Shown here: positions 32,796 to 42,682 of the stretch, piece by piece
Layout of the letters: the number at the start of each line of letters is the position of its first letter
How positions within the stretch are numbered: the first letter of the stretch is position 1
From: UBA2185 sp964564625
GTDB lineage: Bacteria > Desulfobacterota > Syntrophia > Syntrophales > UBA2185
Assembly (NCBI GenBank): GCA_964564625.1
Contig: CAZMBE010000009.1
Location: forward strand, 1 to 64,000
DNA: 64,000 bases
Direction: 5' to 3'
Notes under the pieces: generated by a model
Databases searched by the model: none
What the model was told of the DNA's origin: nothing
What the model saw: the letters and a program-made list of their open reading frames with translations, nothing else
Made by a program: the position numbers and the translations under genes

Positions 32796-35489
32796 TTACA
32801 GTTTTCTCTCCACCTTTTCATGGGTGTAAGCTTCGATAATATCGCCTGTTTTGATATCATTGAAGCCCTCAATGCCGATGCCGCATTCAAATCCTGTAGA
32901 TACCTCTTTGACATCATCTTTAAACCGCCTGAGGGAGAGTACTCTGCTGTTGTAGACCACTACACCATCTCTCACCAATCGGAGATTGGCGCTCCTCGTA
33001 ATCTTGCCATCTGTCACATAGCTTCCGGCAATGGTTCCGATTTTGGGAACTCTGAAAATTTCCCGTACTTCCGCTCGACCGATGTCTATTTCTTTATACA
33101 CAGGTTCGAGAAGTCCTTCCATGGCGGCTTTAATATCTCCAATGACGTCATATATGATGTCATATAATTTAATTTCGATGCCCTCCTGTTCGGCAATGTC
33201 AATTACTCTGGCATCCGGTCGGACATTGAACCCTATTATAACAGCATTGGAAGCCGATGCGAGGAGAACATCTGTTTCTGTGATTGTTCCTGTTGAACTG
33301 TGAATAATTTTCACCTTGATATCTGATGTGCCTAGCTTGGTTAAGGCATCAAATAAAGCTTCTATGGAACCTTGCACATCTCCTTTTATTATGACATTAA
33401 GTTCCTTAACTCCCTCTTTAATTTTCTCATACAATTGCTCAAGGGTGATTTTTGATGATTTGGTAAGTTCCCGCTCCCGTTCCTTTCTATTCCAGTATTC
33501 TCCAATGTTGCGTGCCTTCTTTTCATCCTCAACGCATATGAATTCTGTACTTACTTGGGGAACTTTTGAAAACCCGATCACCTCCACCGGCATGGACGGT
33601 CCCGCCTCTTTTACTCGCTCTCCCTGATCGTTAATCAAGGCTCTGGCTTTGCCAAATTCTGTTTTAGAGACAAATGCGTCTCCCTCTCTCAGGGTACCTT
33701 CCTGGATCAGCACTGTCGCCACCGGCCCGCGCCCGCGATCAAGTTTTGCTTCAATTATAATACCCCTGGCAGGTCGGATCGGGTCGGCGCGTAAATCCAT
33801 AACATCGGCCTGAAGAAGGATCATTTCCAGGAGTTCTTCTATACCTTCTTTCTTCTTGGCTGATACTTCACAATATATTGTTTCTCCACCCCAATCTTCG
33901 GGTAAGAGGTTGTAGTCAGCTAAGACTTGTTTAATCTTCCCAGGATCGGCCCCCGGTTTGTCGATCTTATTGACAGCCACGATAATGGGAACTCCTGCTA
34001 CCCGCGCGTGGTTAATTGCCTCTATCGTCTGATCCTTTACCCCGTCATCGGCTGCGACTACGAGTACAACAATATCAGTCACATGAGCTCCTCTTGCTCT
34101 CATCGCAGTGAATGCTTCATGACCGGGAGTGTCAAGGAACACGATATCTCTATCTTTAATGTGGACATGATATGCTCCTATAGCCTGAGTAATACCTCCT
34201 ACCTCGCCGGCGATGACATTTGTTTGTCGTATAGCGTCTAAAAGAGACGTTTTCCCATGGTCAACATGTCCCATAATAGTTACAACAGGCGCCCTCGTTT
34301 TCAGGTTTTCTGAAACGGAGTCTACTTTTTGAAGGGATTCATCATATTCAGCGCCGACCGGCTCAACCTGATATCCAAATTCTCCGGCAATAAGAGTCGC
34401 TGCATCACACTCTATAGCCTGGTTTATAGTAACCATCAAACCCAGTCCGATGAGCTTATTAATAACTTCGCTTGCTTTAACGCCCATTTTTTTTGCAAGT
34501 TCACCAACGGTTATTACTTCACCTACTTTTATTCTCCTTTTAATTGCCTTTGGGGTAGTGATAGCCGTCTTTTTCATTTTTGTGGTGACAGGTCTTTTGC
34601 CTTCCTTCCATTTGATAACCCTTTCATCTCTATCTAAGTCTTCACGCCTGTCTTTTTTATCGACGAGCTTTTTGATAAAAGCCTTTTTCCGTGCCGAAGG
34701 AAGTTCTTCCATCACCACTTCTACGGGTTTTTTCCCTTTTATTTTAGGTTTCTCTGGTTCCCACTGGGCTGGTTTTTCGACTGCTTTAGGTGGGGTAATT
34801 TCCTTGACGATCTTCAATTCGGGCTTTTTGGGGATATCTTTCTTGACCTCTATGACGGGTTCTTTGGGGACCCGAGTGGGCGCTGCCTCTTTCTTCACTT
34901 CTTTTTTCAGGGTCTCTTTTGTTTCTGTCGGCGGTGTGGGAGGAGGAACAACCGGCAACGGGGGTGTTTTTTCAACAGGCTCCACCTTCTTTTTTGGCTT
35001 CATGGGAAGCTCTTCAACTACCGCTGGTTTTTTCGGGATTTCTGCCCTCACTTCAACCGGGGATTCCGTCGGTTTTGCAACATCAATCGGCGCAGCTTCT
35101 TCCGGCACAGTTTTAGGGGGTACTACTTCAACCGGGGCTGCAGGTTTAGATAGCACTTCCTTTTTTACATCTCTCTCTACGATTGGTTCACTTTTCTCTT
35201 CTTCAGGCTTGATGATAATTTCCGCCTCAACAGGCGGAGGTTCCGGCGTTACTTCTTCAACAACAGGACGCACAGCCCGTCTTCTGATGACAGTAGACTT
35301 TATTCTTTGCTCGACCATTTCACGGGGTTCACCTAATTGAAATTCCATTCGGACTTTCTCCACGTCGTTGTCCTCGAGGCCACTCGATGGGGATTTTACA
35401 GCAATGCCAAGCTTTTCCAAGCGAGAGATAAGCTCTTTGTTGTCGATGCATAGCTCTTTGGCCAACTCGTAAACTCTTTTCTTAGTCAT
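32796..35489 (-). CDS. infB: translation initiation factor IF-2
   Basis: An 897-residue IF-2 that delivers initiator tRNA to the 30S subunit. N-terminal IF2_N domains (RVYELAKELCIDNKELI and VGELAKKMGVKASEVI) are separated by a Pro/Glu/Lys/Val-rich linker of about 230 residues. The GTPase domain has G1 GHVDHGKTS (about residue 400), G3 DTPGHEAF, G4 NKID and G5 SAKKK, followed by domains II, III and IV. The ATG at 35489 starts MTKKRVYELA; longer starts have no family support. The large antisense frame over the linker is an effect of its composition. Confidence 0.97.
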   Translation of the reverse strand: MTKKRVYELAKELCIDNKELISRLEKLGIAVKSPSSGLEDNDVEKVRMEFQLGEPREMVEQRIKSTVIRRRAVRPVVEEVTPEPPPVEAEIIIKPEEEKSEPIVERDVKKEVLSKPAAPVEVVPPKTVPEEAAPIDVAKPTESPVEVRAEIPKKPAVVEELPMKPKKKVEPVEKTPPLPVVPPPTPPTETKETLKKEVKKEAAPTRVPKEPVIEVKKDIPKKPELKIVKEITPPKAVEKPAQWEPEKPKIKGKKPVEVVMEELPSARKKAFIKKLVDKKDRREDLDRDERVIKWKEGKRPVTTKMKKTAITTPKAIKRRIKVGEVITVGELAKKMGVKASEVINKLIGLGLMVTINQAIECDAATLIAGEFGYQVEPVGAEYDESLQKVDSVSENLKTRAPVVTIMGHVDHGKTSLLDAIRQTNVIAGEVGGITQAIGAYHVHIKDRDIVFLDTPGHEAFTAMRARGAHVTDIVVLVVAADDGVKDQTIEAINHARVAGVPIIVAVNKIDKPGADPGKIKQVLADYNLLPEDWGGETIYCEVSAKKKEGIEELLEMILLQADVMDLRADPIRPARGIIIEAKLDRGRGPVATVLIQEGTLREGDAFVSKTEFGKARALINDQGERVKEAGPSMPVEVIGFSKVPQVSTEFICVEDEKKARNIGEYWNRKERERELTKSSKITLEQLYEKIKEGVKELNVIIKGDVQGSIEALFDALTKLGTSDIKVKIIHSSTGTITETDVLLASASNAVIIGFNVRPDARVIDIAEQEGIEIKLYDIIYDVIGDIKAAMEGLLEPVYKEIDIGRAEVREIFRVPKIGTIAGSYVTDGKITRSANLRLVRDGVVVYNSRVLSLRRFKDDVKEVSTGFECGIGIEGFNDIKTGDIIEAYTHEKVERKL

Positions 35490-35545
35490 TCTTGAAACCC
35501 TCGTATATAGTTCTAATAGTTTCTGCAAAAAAAGGCTGTCGCACT

Positions 35546-36829
35546 TTATTTAAAAGATTTCGCATTCAATTCAGGTGATTTTTCCCCACTTGTCTCTTCC
35601 ATAATTTTGACTGCCGTTTCAATCCAATGTGATGCGCTTTTTTCTCCCACCCCTTGAATCGAGGAGAGCATCTCAGGATCGGTTGCCGCAATCATGGCGA
35701 TGCTTTTAAATCCCTCGCCATATAATCTTTCCGCCATTGCCTCGCCAATGCCGGGAATTTTCATGAGTGATTTATATCCCTCTTCCTCTTGTGATGAAGC
35801 CATGGATTCACTCTTTACATCGACCTTCCAGCCCGTCAATTTAACGGCCAGTCTGACATTCTGTCCATTTTTCCCGATTGCTAAAGACAGTTGATCATCT
35901 GGGACGATTACTTCCATAGAACGATTTTCTTCATCCATAATGACCCGGTTAACCTTAGCCGGTGAGAGGGCAGAGCAGACATACGCAGCGTTATCCACTG
36001 AGTATGGAACGATATCAATCTTCTCACCTCGCAATTCCTGCACCACGCTCTGTACCCGGGAACCTCTCATACCAACACAGGCACCCACGGGATCAATATC
36101 TTTATCCTTTGTTCTCACGGAGATTTTGGCGCGTTTCCCTGGTTCTCTTGCCACATTGATAATCTCGATCAGTCCCTCAGCTATCTCCGGTACCTCAACT
36201 TCAAAAAGGGATTTGAGAAAGCCCGGATGTGTTCTGGATAGAATGATTTGTGGGCCTTTTGATATCCTTTTGACATCACACACATATGCCCTCACTCTAT
36301 CTCCACGCTTATAGACTTCCCGATAAATTTGTTCCGATGTTGGTATCACACCTTCAGCACGGCCTACGTTCACGATAATATTCCCGCCATCGAATCTTTG
36401 TACAAAACCGCTGATCAGTTCACCTTTTTTATCCTTGTATTCTTCATAGACATTATCACGTTCTGCATCCTTAACCTTTTGAATAATTATCTGTTTGGCT
36501 GTCTGAACAGCAATTCTGCCAAAGGTACTGGTTTCTATTTTCATACCAAGACTGTCTCCCTGCTGTGCCTCATCATCTAGGCTTCGCCGTGCCTCTGCTA
36601 ACGAAACCTGAACATCGGGGTCCAGTACTTTATCGACTACAGTCTTGAACTGAAATACCTCTATTTCTCCTGCTTCCTCATTATAGTGGGCCTCTATATC
36701 TACATGAGCACCCAATTTTTTCCGCGCAGCGGTTAACATGGCAGTTTCCAACGCTTCTATAATAACGCCTTTGTCTATACCTCTATCCTTACCCATCTGC
36801 TCTATCAGACGTTTAAGTTCTGGTAACAT
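35546..36829 (-). CDS. nusA: transcription termination/antitermination factor NusA
   Basis: A 427-residue NusA: N-terminal RNA-polymerase-binding domain, S1 domain (GELISGFVQRFDGGNIIVNV), two KH domains (DPVGACVGMRGSRVQSVV and LSLAIGKNGQNVRLAVKL) and a C-terminal helix-hairpin-helix segment (LMKIPGIGEAMAERLYGEG). It has pausing and antitermination roles. It lies between rimP and infB; the YlxR and L7Ae-type genes often found between nusA and infB are absent here. Confidence 0.97.
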   Translation of the reverse strand: MLPELKRLIEQMGKDRGIDKGVIIEALETAMLTAARKKLGAHVDIEAHYNEEAGEIEVFQFKTVVDKVLDPDVQVSLAEARRSLDDEAQQGDSLGMKIETSTFGRIAVQTAKQIIIQKVKDAERDNVYEEYKDKKGELISGFVQRFDGGNIIVNVGRAEGVIPTSEQIYREVYKRGDRVRAYVCDVKRISKGPQIILSRTHPGFLKSLFEVEVPEIAEGLIEIINVAREPGKRAKISVRTKDKDIDPVGACVGMRGSRVQSVVQELRGEKIDIVPYSVDNAAYVCSALSPAKVNRVIMDEENRSMEVIVPDDQLSLAIGKNGQNVRLAVKLTGWKVDVKSESMASSQEEEGYKSLMKIPGIGEAMAERLYGEGFKSIAMIAATDPEMLSSIQGVGEKSASHWIETAVKIMEETSGEKSPELNAKSFK

Positions 36830-36852
36830 TGAGAGTGTCCTCCATATTTATA

Positions 36853-37332
36853 TCAAAATTCATACTCGAGATGTGCCTTTACTACCAAATCCTTCGGTAT
36901 CCGATAAATATTTCCCGAAACATCGACAAGCAAAGTCTTCCTGCCGTTTTCATCCAGGTAATCGATTAATTTCCCCCGGAAATTCTTTATGCCTTCTATC
37001 TTTTCGCCCACTCTGACATGGACCTTATGCCCTGTATATTTAATATAATCCTTGTCTCGCGTAAGCGGTCGATCCAGACCCGGAGAAGAGACTTCCAGAG
37101 TATAAGGGCCAGGGGGGACATCATGGACATCAAGAAGATCGCCTGCTTGTTTGCTAATTTCAGAACAGTCATTTATAGTTACGCCGCCATCCTTGTCTAT
37201 GTATATTCTCACCAGCCAGCGGGATTTCATTTTCAGGCATTCAATGTCAATCAGTTCCATATTTTCCGAATCGAGTAGGGGCTCAATGAGCCGCCTCATT
37301 TCTTCTTGATATGTATGCATTGTCTCAGTCAT
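36853..37332 (-). CDS. rimP: ribosome maturation factor RimP
   Basis: A 159-residue RimP needed for 30S maturation. The N-terminal domain has ELIDIECLKMKSRWLVRIY, IDKDGGVTINDCSEISKQ and YTLEVSSPGLDRPLTRDKD, the family hallmark, with an Sm-like C-terminal barrel. It is the first gene of the nusA-infB operon. Starts at 37332 or 37320 are equally plausible. A terminator for the upstream tRNA stands directly ahead. Confidence 0.95.
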   Translation of the reverse strand: MTETMHTYQEEMRRLIEPLLDSENMELIDIECLKMKSRWLVRIYIDKDGGVTINDCSEISKQAGDLLDVHDVPPGPYTLEVSSPGLDRPLTRDKDYIKYTGHKVHVRVGEKIEGIKNFRGKLIDYLDENGRKTLLVDVSGNIYRIPKDLVVKAHLEYEF

Positions 37333-37350
37333 CTTCTTCTATGCCTTTTT

Positions 37351-37379
37351 GGAAAAAAAAAGTGGGCATCTGCCCACTC
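37351..37379 (-). terminator. Rho-independent terminator after tRNA-Gly
   Basis: AGTGGGCA and TGCCCACT form a tight stem followed on the minus strand by nine Ts. It lies between tRNA-Gly and rimP. It should end the tRNA transcript, so rimP needs readthrough or its own promoter within a very short distance. Confidence 0.85.
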
Positions 37380-37480
37380 ATCACGTACGTACAAGATGAT
37401 TTTCAGGGAATTCCTAACATATAAAAATATCCATTGCAAGAGAAAATATAGGATTTATAAAGGAGACAGCATGAAAATAC

Positions 37481-37555
37481 TGGAGCGGGCGATGGGAGTT
37501 GAACCCACGACGTTCAGCTTGGGAAGCTGACATTCTACCGCTGAATTACGCCCGC
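37481..37555 (-). tRNA. tRNA-Gly (anticodon CCC)
   Basis: Complete 75-base cloverleaf on the minus strand: acceptor GCGGGCG with CGCCCGC, D-stem ATTC/GAAT, anticodon stem TCAGC/GCTGA with loop TTCCCAA, T-arm GTGGG-TTCAACT-CCCAT, discriminator T and an encoded CCA end. Anticodon CCC reads GGG codons. It closely resembles E. coli glyU. Confidence 0.97.
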
Positions 37556-37627
37556 TCAGAATAGGCATTCAGAAACCAGATGAATATTGGAGTAGCAGGG
37601 AGCATCTTAAACATCAGGGATTTTTTG

Positions 37628-38926
37628 TCAAGATTTTTTTCGCGACAACCTTTTTTCAATAGACCTGCAGTGCGCATCAAGTCCTTCCATTTCTGCAAAG
37701 CGGGCTGCCTGTTTCCCACATTTTCTTAGTGATTCCGGGGAGAAAAAAAGTACACTACTTCGTTTCACAAAATCGTAGACTCCTAGGGGTGAGGAGAATC
37801 TCGCCGTGCCGCCTGTAGGAAGGATATGGTTCGGCCCGGCGATGTAGTCTCCTATGGCTTCCGGTGTGTTGTTCCCCAGAAAAACAGCCCCGGCATGTTT
37901 TATTTTGGCGAGCAACTCCCGTGGATTCCCTACCATCAACTCCAGATGTTCAGGGGCGAAGCGGTCCACCACTGAAACAGCCTCGTCCATATCTTTGGTG
38001 ACGATGATGGCTCCAAAATCTTTCAAGGCACACGCCGCAATGGCATTTCTCTTAAGACCGGCAAGCTGCGTTTCCATTTCGGAGGCCACGTCTTTGGCAA
38101 GGTTTTTGTCCGACGTGACGCAAATGGCGCTCGCCATTTCATCATGTTCCGCCTGTGAGAGCATATCAGCGGCAATGAAAGACGCGTCTGCTGTTGTGTC
38201 GGCGATAATGAGAACCTCGCTGGGACCCGCGAGCATATCAATCGCAACCTGACCGTATACCATTTTTTTTGCTGCCGTAACATACGCATTGCCCGGCCCA
38301 ACTATCTTGTCCACCTTGGGTATTGTCTCGGTACCATAAGCTAAGGCGGCTATGGCCTGTGCGCCACCAATCTTGAATACTTTTGTAATACCACACAGTT
38401 TTGCAGCTGCGGCTATGAGGGGATTTACTTTTGCATCTTTGGACGGTGTAACCAGGATTATCTCACGCACACCGGCGATTTTTGCTGGAACAGAGGCCAT
38501 GATAACCGTGGATGGGTAGTATGCAAGGCCTCCCGGTGTATAAATGCCGACCCTCTCCAGCGGCAGTACCCTTTGTCCCAGTTCAGTGCCATCTTCATCG
38601 GTATAGGACCAGTCTTCAAGGCGCTGTTTCCGGTGGAATTTTTCGATGCGCTCAGCCGCAAGTTTCAGAATGGCGTAATCCTGCGGAAGTATACGCAGTA
38701 TGGCATCCTCTATTTCTTCGGGAGAAACGGCGGCGTTACGAGCCGTCAGTTGATAGCCGTCTAATGCTTTGGTATGCGCAAAGAGGGCTTCATCACCTCG
38801 TACGGCGACGTCGTCAACGATATTTTTTACGGTTTCCCATATTTTCTGATCAAAAATCTTGCCGCGATTTCTAATCTGAGAAAATGTATCTTCAAAAGCG
38901 GCTTCGTCCGTAGAGATAATTTTCAT
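37628..38926 (-). CDS. hisD: histidinol dehydrogenase
   Basis: A 432-residue zinc enzyme making the last two oxidations of histidine synthesis, histidinol to histidine with NAD. Diagnostic stretches are VGPGNAYVTAAKKMVYG, DMLAGPSEVLIIAD, DMLSQAEHDEMASAI, the catalytic Glu-His in FAPEHLELM, and GGTARFSSPLGVYDF. The ATG at 38926 lies one base after the murA stop. hisC is 30 kb away, so histidine genes are not grouped. Confidence 0.97.
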   Translation of the reverse strand: MKIISTDEAAFEDTFSQIRNRGKIFDQKIWETVKNIVDDVAVRGDEALFAHTKALDGYQLTARNAAVSPEEIEDAILRILPQDYAILKLAAERIEKFHRKQRLEDWSYTDEDGTELGQRVLPLERVGIYTPGGLAYYPSTVIMASVPAKIAGVREIILVTPSKDAKVNPLIAAAAKLCGITKVFKIGGAQAIAALAYGTETIPKVDKIVGPGNAYVTAAKKMVYGQVAIDMLAGPSEVLIIADTTADASFIAADMLSQAEHDEMASAICVTSDKNLAKDVASEMETQLAGLKRNAIAACALKDFGAIIVTKDMDEAVSVVDRFAPEHLELMVGNPRELLAKIKHAGAVFLGNNTPEAIGDYIAGPNHILPTGGTARFSSPLGVYDFVKRSSVLFFSPESLRKCGKQAARFAEMEGLDAHCRSIEKRLSRKKS

Positions 38927-38927
38927 C

Positions 38928-40178
38928 TTATCCCGCAACCCTTTTCATATTCGCACCGAGGGCAGAAAACTTCTTTTCGATCCCCTCATATCCCCGGTCT
39001 ATATGATAGACTCTGGATAATTCGGTCTTTCCTTCCGCCGCTAATCCCGCGATAATCAGTGATGCCGAGGCCCGGAGATCCGTAGCCATAACCTGTGCCC
39101 CCTTGAGTTTTGGTACCCCCTTCACCATGGCACTGTTGCCATGAATCAGGATGTCCGCGCCCATCCTCATCAATTCGCTCACATGCATAAATCTGTTTTC
39201 AAAGACTGTTTCTGTTATGACGCTGAGTCCGCTTCCCACAGCCATTAAGGCCATGATCTGAGCTTGCAAATCAGTTGGAAAGCCGGGATATGGGAGAGTT
39301 TTTATATCCACACTTTTAATTTTCTTTCTAGCCACGGCCCGTATGCCGCCATCAACGATAGTGATTTCCATGCCGGCATCCTTTAATTTCAGGATCAACG
39401 CGTCCAGGTGCACGGGGTTACACCCCAGGAGCCTTATGTCTCCCCCTGTTATGCCGGCGGCAATCAGAAAAGTCCCTGCTTCTATGCGGTCGGGGATGAC
39501 GGATGCTTCGACCGGGTGCAATTCATCCACGCCTTCTATTGTTATTATGTCCGTGCCCGCTCCCGTGATCCTTGCTCCCATGCAGTTGAGGACATCGGCA
39601 AGATTGACGACTTCCGGCTCCTTTGCCGCATTTTTCAGAACTGTCGTCCCTTCCGCGATGCACGCCGCCATCATGATATTTTCCGTTCCCGTTACGGTGG
39701 AAATGTCAAAGTAAATGGTTGTGCCTTTCAGTTTCTGCGCCTTGGCTTCTACGTAACCATCCTTCAGTTCTACTTCCGCTCCTAACTGTTTCAGGGCCTT
39801 TATGTGCAGATTAACCGGTCTGGCACCGATGGCGCATCCCCCCGGGAGGGAAACTCTAGCCGCTCCCATCCTGGCCACAAGGGGGCCTAGGACCAGGATG
39901 GACGCCCGCATGGTTTTGACCAATTCATAAGGGGCTTCGCAATTAGTTATAGTGCTTGAATCGATGCGTATCGTAGACCCTCCCTCGATTTTTGCCCCTA
40001 AATTTCTTAGAAGTTTCTTGATTGTTTTGATGTCTACAAGATCAGGAATGTTATGAAACGTACTTACTCCTGGTGATAAAAGCGCTGAGACCATAATGGG
40101 AAGGGCGGCATTCTTGGCTCCGCTGATTTCTACATCCCCGTGGAGCTTTTCGCCACCGATGATGATAATCTTATCCAT
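38928..40178 (-). CDS. murA: UDP-N-acetylglucosamine 1-carboxyvinyltransferase
   Basis: A 416-residue MurA, first committed step of peptidoglycan synthesis, adding enolpyruvate to UDP-GlcNAc. GAKNAALPIM, TMRASILVLGPLVAR and the active-site cysteine in LPGGCAIGARPV (Cys115 position, the fosfomycin target) are present, so the enzyme should be fosfomycin-sensitive. The ATG at 40178 (MDKIIIIGGEKL) fits the family and has AAGGAG upstream. It overlaps prmC by eight bases. Confidence 0.97.
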   Translation of the reverse strand: MDKIIIIGGEKLHGDVEISGAKNAALPIMVSALLSPGVSTFHNIPDLVDIKTIKKLLRNLGAKIEGGSTIRIDSSTITNCEAPYELVKTMRASILVLGPLVARMGAARVSLPGGCAIGARPVNLHIKALKQLGAEVELKDGYVEAKAQKLKGTTIYFDISTVTGTENIMMAACIAEGTTVLKNAAKEPEVVNLADVLNCMGARITGAGTDIITIEGVDELHPVEASVIPDRIEAGTFLIAAGITGGDIRLLGCNPVHLDALILKLKDAGMEITIVDGGIRAVARKKIKSVDIKTLPYPGFPTDLQAQIMALMAVGSGLSVITETVFENRFMHVSELMRMGADILIHGNSAMVKGVPKLKGAQVMATDLRASASLIIAGLAAEGKTELSRVYHIDRGYEGIEKKFSALGANMKRVAG

Positions 40179-41034
40179 CTGCTGGTATTCTCCTTGCCAT
40201 TGAAACACGATCGATGCCTGCATAGTCGGCCCGGAAGGCAATACTGTCATAAAGGTGAGATTCCTTCAACATATTTTCCATTCGATGTTGCTGTCCATCC
40301 CCCATTTCCATGAGCAGCCATCCTCCTGATTCCATATGCACTATGCCCTCTCTGATTATCGCACGGTGAACTTCAGTTCCATCAGGTCCGGCGACTAGTG
40401 CCGCCTTCGGCTCAAATGCTTGAACATCCAAAGGAAGCCGGCCGTATTCCTCTTCAGAGATGTAGGGTGGGTTTGAAACAATGATATCAAATTTCCCCAA
40501 CACCGGTTGAAATAAATTTCCTAATAGAAAAGAAATTTGATTTCCGACGCCGTTGTTGTGCGCATTCTTCATAGCGACGGAGATTGCCTCCTCTGAAATG
40601 TCGGTGGCTACAATATGTGCCTCCTTCAGTTCAGATGCCAGGGATACACTAATCGCTCCGCATCCTGTGCCGATTTCCAGAATTCTGGGATTTTTTGCTT
40701 TTCCACCTGCACAGACCTTCAGAACTTCCTCCACAAGGATTTCTGTTTCAGGTCTGGGTATAAGAACATGTCTGGTAACCTCGAAAGGAAGTGACCAGAA
40801 TTCCTTAATCCCCACAATATACGCGACCGGTTCTCCACGTCTTCGCCTTTCAATCAGTTGTTGATATTCCTCACGCTCCTTTTCTGTGAGTTGTTCTCCG
40901 GGGTGGCTGTAAAAAAACGTACGCTCCTTTTTTAATACAGAGCAAAGGAGCACCTCGGCATCTATCCTTGCCGTTGAAAAACCTTGATTCCTCAGAGATG
41001 CGATTGCTTTATTCAGAACGCTGGTAATATCCAT
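40171..41034 (-). CDS. prmC: release factor glutamine methyltransferase
   Basis: A 287-residue SAM-dependent methyltransferase that N5-methylates the Gln of the GGQ motif of release factors. The SAM loop EIGTGCGAISVSLA and the catalytic IVSNPPYIS are clear. N-terminal helices (RNQGFSTARIDAEVLL) bind the release factor. Placement 31 bases after prfA, its substrate gene, is the usual arrangement. Confidence 0.96.
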   Translation of the reverse strand: MDITSVLNKAIASLRNQGFSTARIDAEVLLCSVLKKERTFFYSHPGEQLTEKEREEYQQLIERRRRGEPVAYIVGIKEFWSLPFEVTRHVLIPRPETEILVEEVLKVCAGGKAKNPRILEIGTGCGAISVSLASELKEAHIVATDISEEAISVAMKNAHNNGVGNQISFLLGNLFQPVLGKFDIIVSNPPYISEEEYGRLPLDVQAFEPKAALVAGPDGTEVHRAIIREGIVHMESGGWLLMEMGDGQQHRMENMLKESHLYDSIAFRADYAGIDRVSMARRIPADG

Positions 41035-41065
41035 TGAATTGATTTCAGTAAAGATCTGCTACGAA

Positions 41066-42136
41066 TTAACTGATAGAGTGTTTCAGCACCTCGGCCTGAA
41101 AATGAGTTGCGAGGGCGTCAAGCATATCCTTAATGTCGCCGTCGAGAAAGGTCTCCAGGTTGTAAATAGTCAAACCGATGCGATGATCTGTAACTCTCCC
41201 CTGGGGAAAATTGTATGTCCTGATCCGTTCGCTCCTGTCGCCGCTTCCAACCTGGGTTTTGCGTGTTGCGGAAATTTCGGTATTCTGCTTCTGTACCATT
41301 ATATCCAGAAGCCTTGCCCTAAGGACTTTGATGGCTTTTGCTTTGTTCTTGTGTTGTGATTTTTCATCCTGACAGGTGACAACAAGACCCGTGGGCAGAT
41401 GGGTGATTCTGACAGCAGAATCTGTTGTATTGACACTCTGCCCGCCATGGCCACTGGAACGATAGACGTCTATACGCAAATCATTGGGATCAATAGTAAC
41501 CTCCACTTCTTCCGCTTCTGGAAGGATGGCGACAGTAACTGCGGAGGTGTGGATCCGTCCCTGGGACTCCGTAACGGGAACCCTCTGTACACGATGCACG
41601 CCACTTTCGTATTTCAGCTTGCTGTAGGCGCCCTTACCCTCAATGAGTGCGATAATTTCCTTAAATCCACCCATACCACCTGCGGGATTGCTGCTTATGA
41701 CATCCACTTTCCATCGGTACTTCTCTGCATACTGAGCATACATGCGGAAAAGATCGCCTGCGAAAAGACCGGCTTCGTCACCACCTGTTCCGGCACGGAT
41801 TTCCAAAAATACGTTCTTATCATCATTGGGGTCTTTAGGAAGGAGCAGAAATTTAAGTTTATCTTCCAATAACTGCAGGGTTTCTTTGAGTTGCGGCAGC
41901 TCCTCTTTGACGATTTCTTTTAACTCATCATCATTTCCACGAAGCAAAGTCTGGCCTTCTGCTATGCGGGCGCTCGTTTTTTCATATTCCCCGTAGGTTT
42001 CCACAAGCGTAGTAAGATCGGAATGCTCCTTGGCATATTTTTGATAGACATTGGGTTTGCTTAACACATCGGGATCACTCAGCAATCCCTCAAGGAATCT
42101 ATATCTTGTTTCAATATCTTTCAGTCTTTTGAACAT
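41066..42136 (-). CDS. prfA: peptide chain release factor 1
   Basis: A 356-residue class I release factor for UAA and UAG. The stop-codon recognition tripeptide region (VTESQGRIHTSAVTVA) and the peptidyl-transfer motif SSGHGGQSVNTTDSAVR with GGQ are present. The length is standard for RF1 and the gene has no frameshift as RF2 does. It lies between rpmE and prmC. The 220-base spacer on the rpmE side holds no gene. Confidence 0.97.
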   Translation of the reverse strand: MFKRLKDIETRYRFLEGLLSDPDVLSKPNVYQKYAKEHSDLTTLVETYGEYEKTSARIAEGQTLLRGNDDELKEIVKEELPQLKETLQLLEDKLKFLLLPKDPNDDKNVFLEIRAGTGGDEAGLFAGDLFRMYAQYAEKYRWKVDVISSNPAGGMGGFKEIIALIEGKGAYSKLKYESGVHRVQRVPVTESQGRIHTSAVTVAILPEAEEVEVTIDPNDLRIDVYRSSGHGGQSVNTTDSAVRITHLPTGLVVTCQDEKSQHKNKAKAIKVLRARLLDIMVQKQNTEISATRKTQVGSGDRSERIRTYNFPQGRVTDHRIGLTIYNLETFLDGDIKDMLDALATHFQAEVLKHSIS

Positions 42137-42356
42137 ATTTTTGTTTTTACATAATACATAAGCGCCTTGGAATGCGAGAGCTTGATCACTGCCAGTAAAA
42201 TCTGCGAGAGATTGCCCTTACCAATAACTGCCGGGCAACAGTGAAGTGATAGGCGGAAAGTTCCCATCTTTGGGAGGGGGAATTGTTTCGAATATATTCC
42301 TCTATGTGTTTAATTTTGATACTACAATAAGGTGTATTCAGGGGGATTTACCCTTA

Positions 42357-42572
42357 TTATTTTTTGACTTCTTCACCGGCGGCATATTTCCTCTTAAATC
42401 GCTCTACCCGGCCTGCCGTATCAATAATCTTTTGCTTGCCTGTCATAAAGGGGTGGCATTGAGAACATATCTCAATTTTAATATCTTTTCTAGTGGACCT
42501 GGTTTCAATGACATTTCCGCACACACAAGTGATGGTTGTTTCTGAATATTCAGGATGGATACCTTCCTTCAT
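42357..42572 (-). CDS. rpmE: 50S ribosomal protein bL31
   Basis: A 71-residue bL31 of the zinc-binding (C+) type. The zinc ligands CVCGNV and CSQCHPFMTGKQK are seen, in the PEY...TRSTR frame typical of L31. Zinc-poor conditions in other bacteria are met by a C- paralogue, not seen here. Order rho-rpmE-prfA is conserved. Confidence 0.97.
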   Translation of the reverse strand: MKEGIHPEYSETTITCVCGNVIETRSTRKDIKIEICSQCHPFMTGKQKIIDTAGRVERFKRKYAAGEEVKK

Positions 42573-42682
42573 CGTGTATTATAATCCTCCTCGTAAAAAT
42601 TGCCGTACCTTATAATCATTTGCACCAGAAATGCAAGCGTAAAAGCATTTCGGTGCGAGCCGTTGATTCATGACATTGGCTT

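Noticed and set aside
34450..35340. A 296-codon frame antisense to the linker of infB
   Set aside because: Its Ser/Thr/Gly/Phe-rich product is the complement of the Pro/Glu/Lys repeat-like linker of IF-2; no start signal or family likeness.
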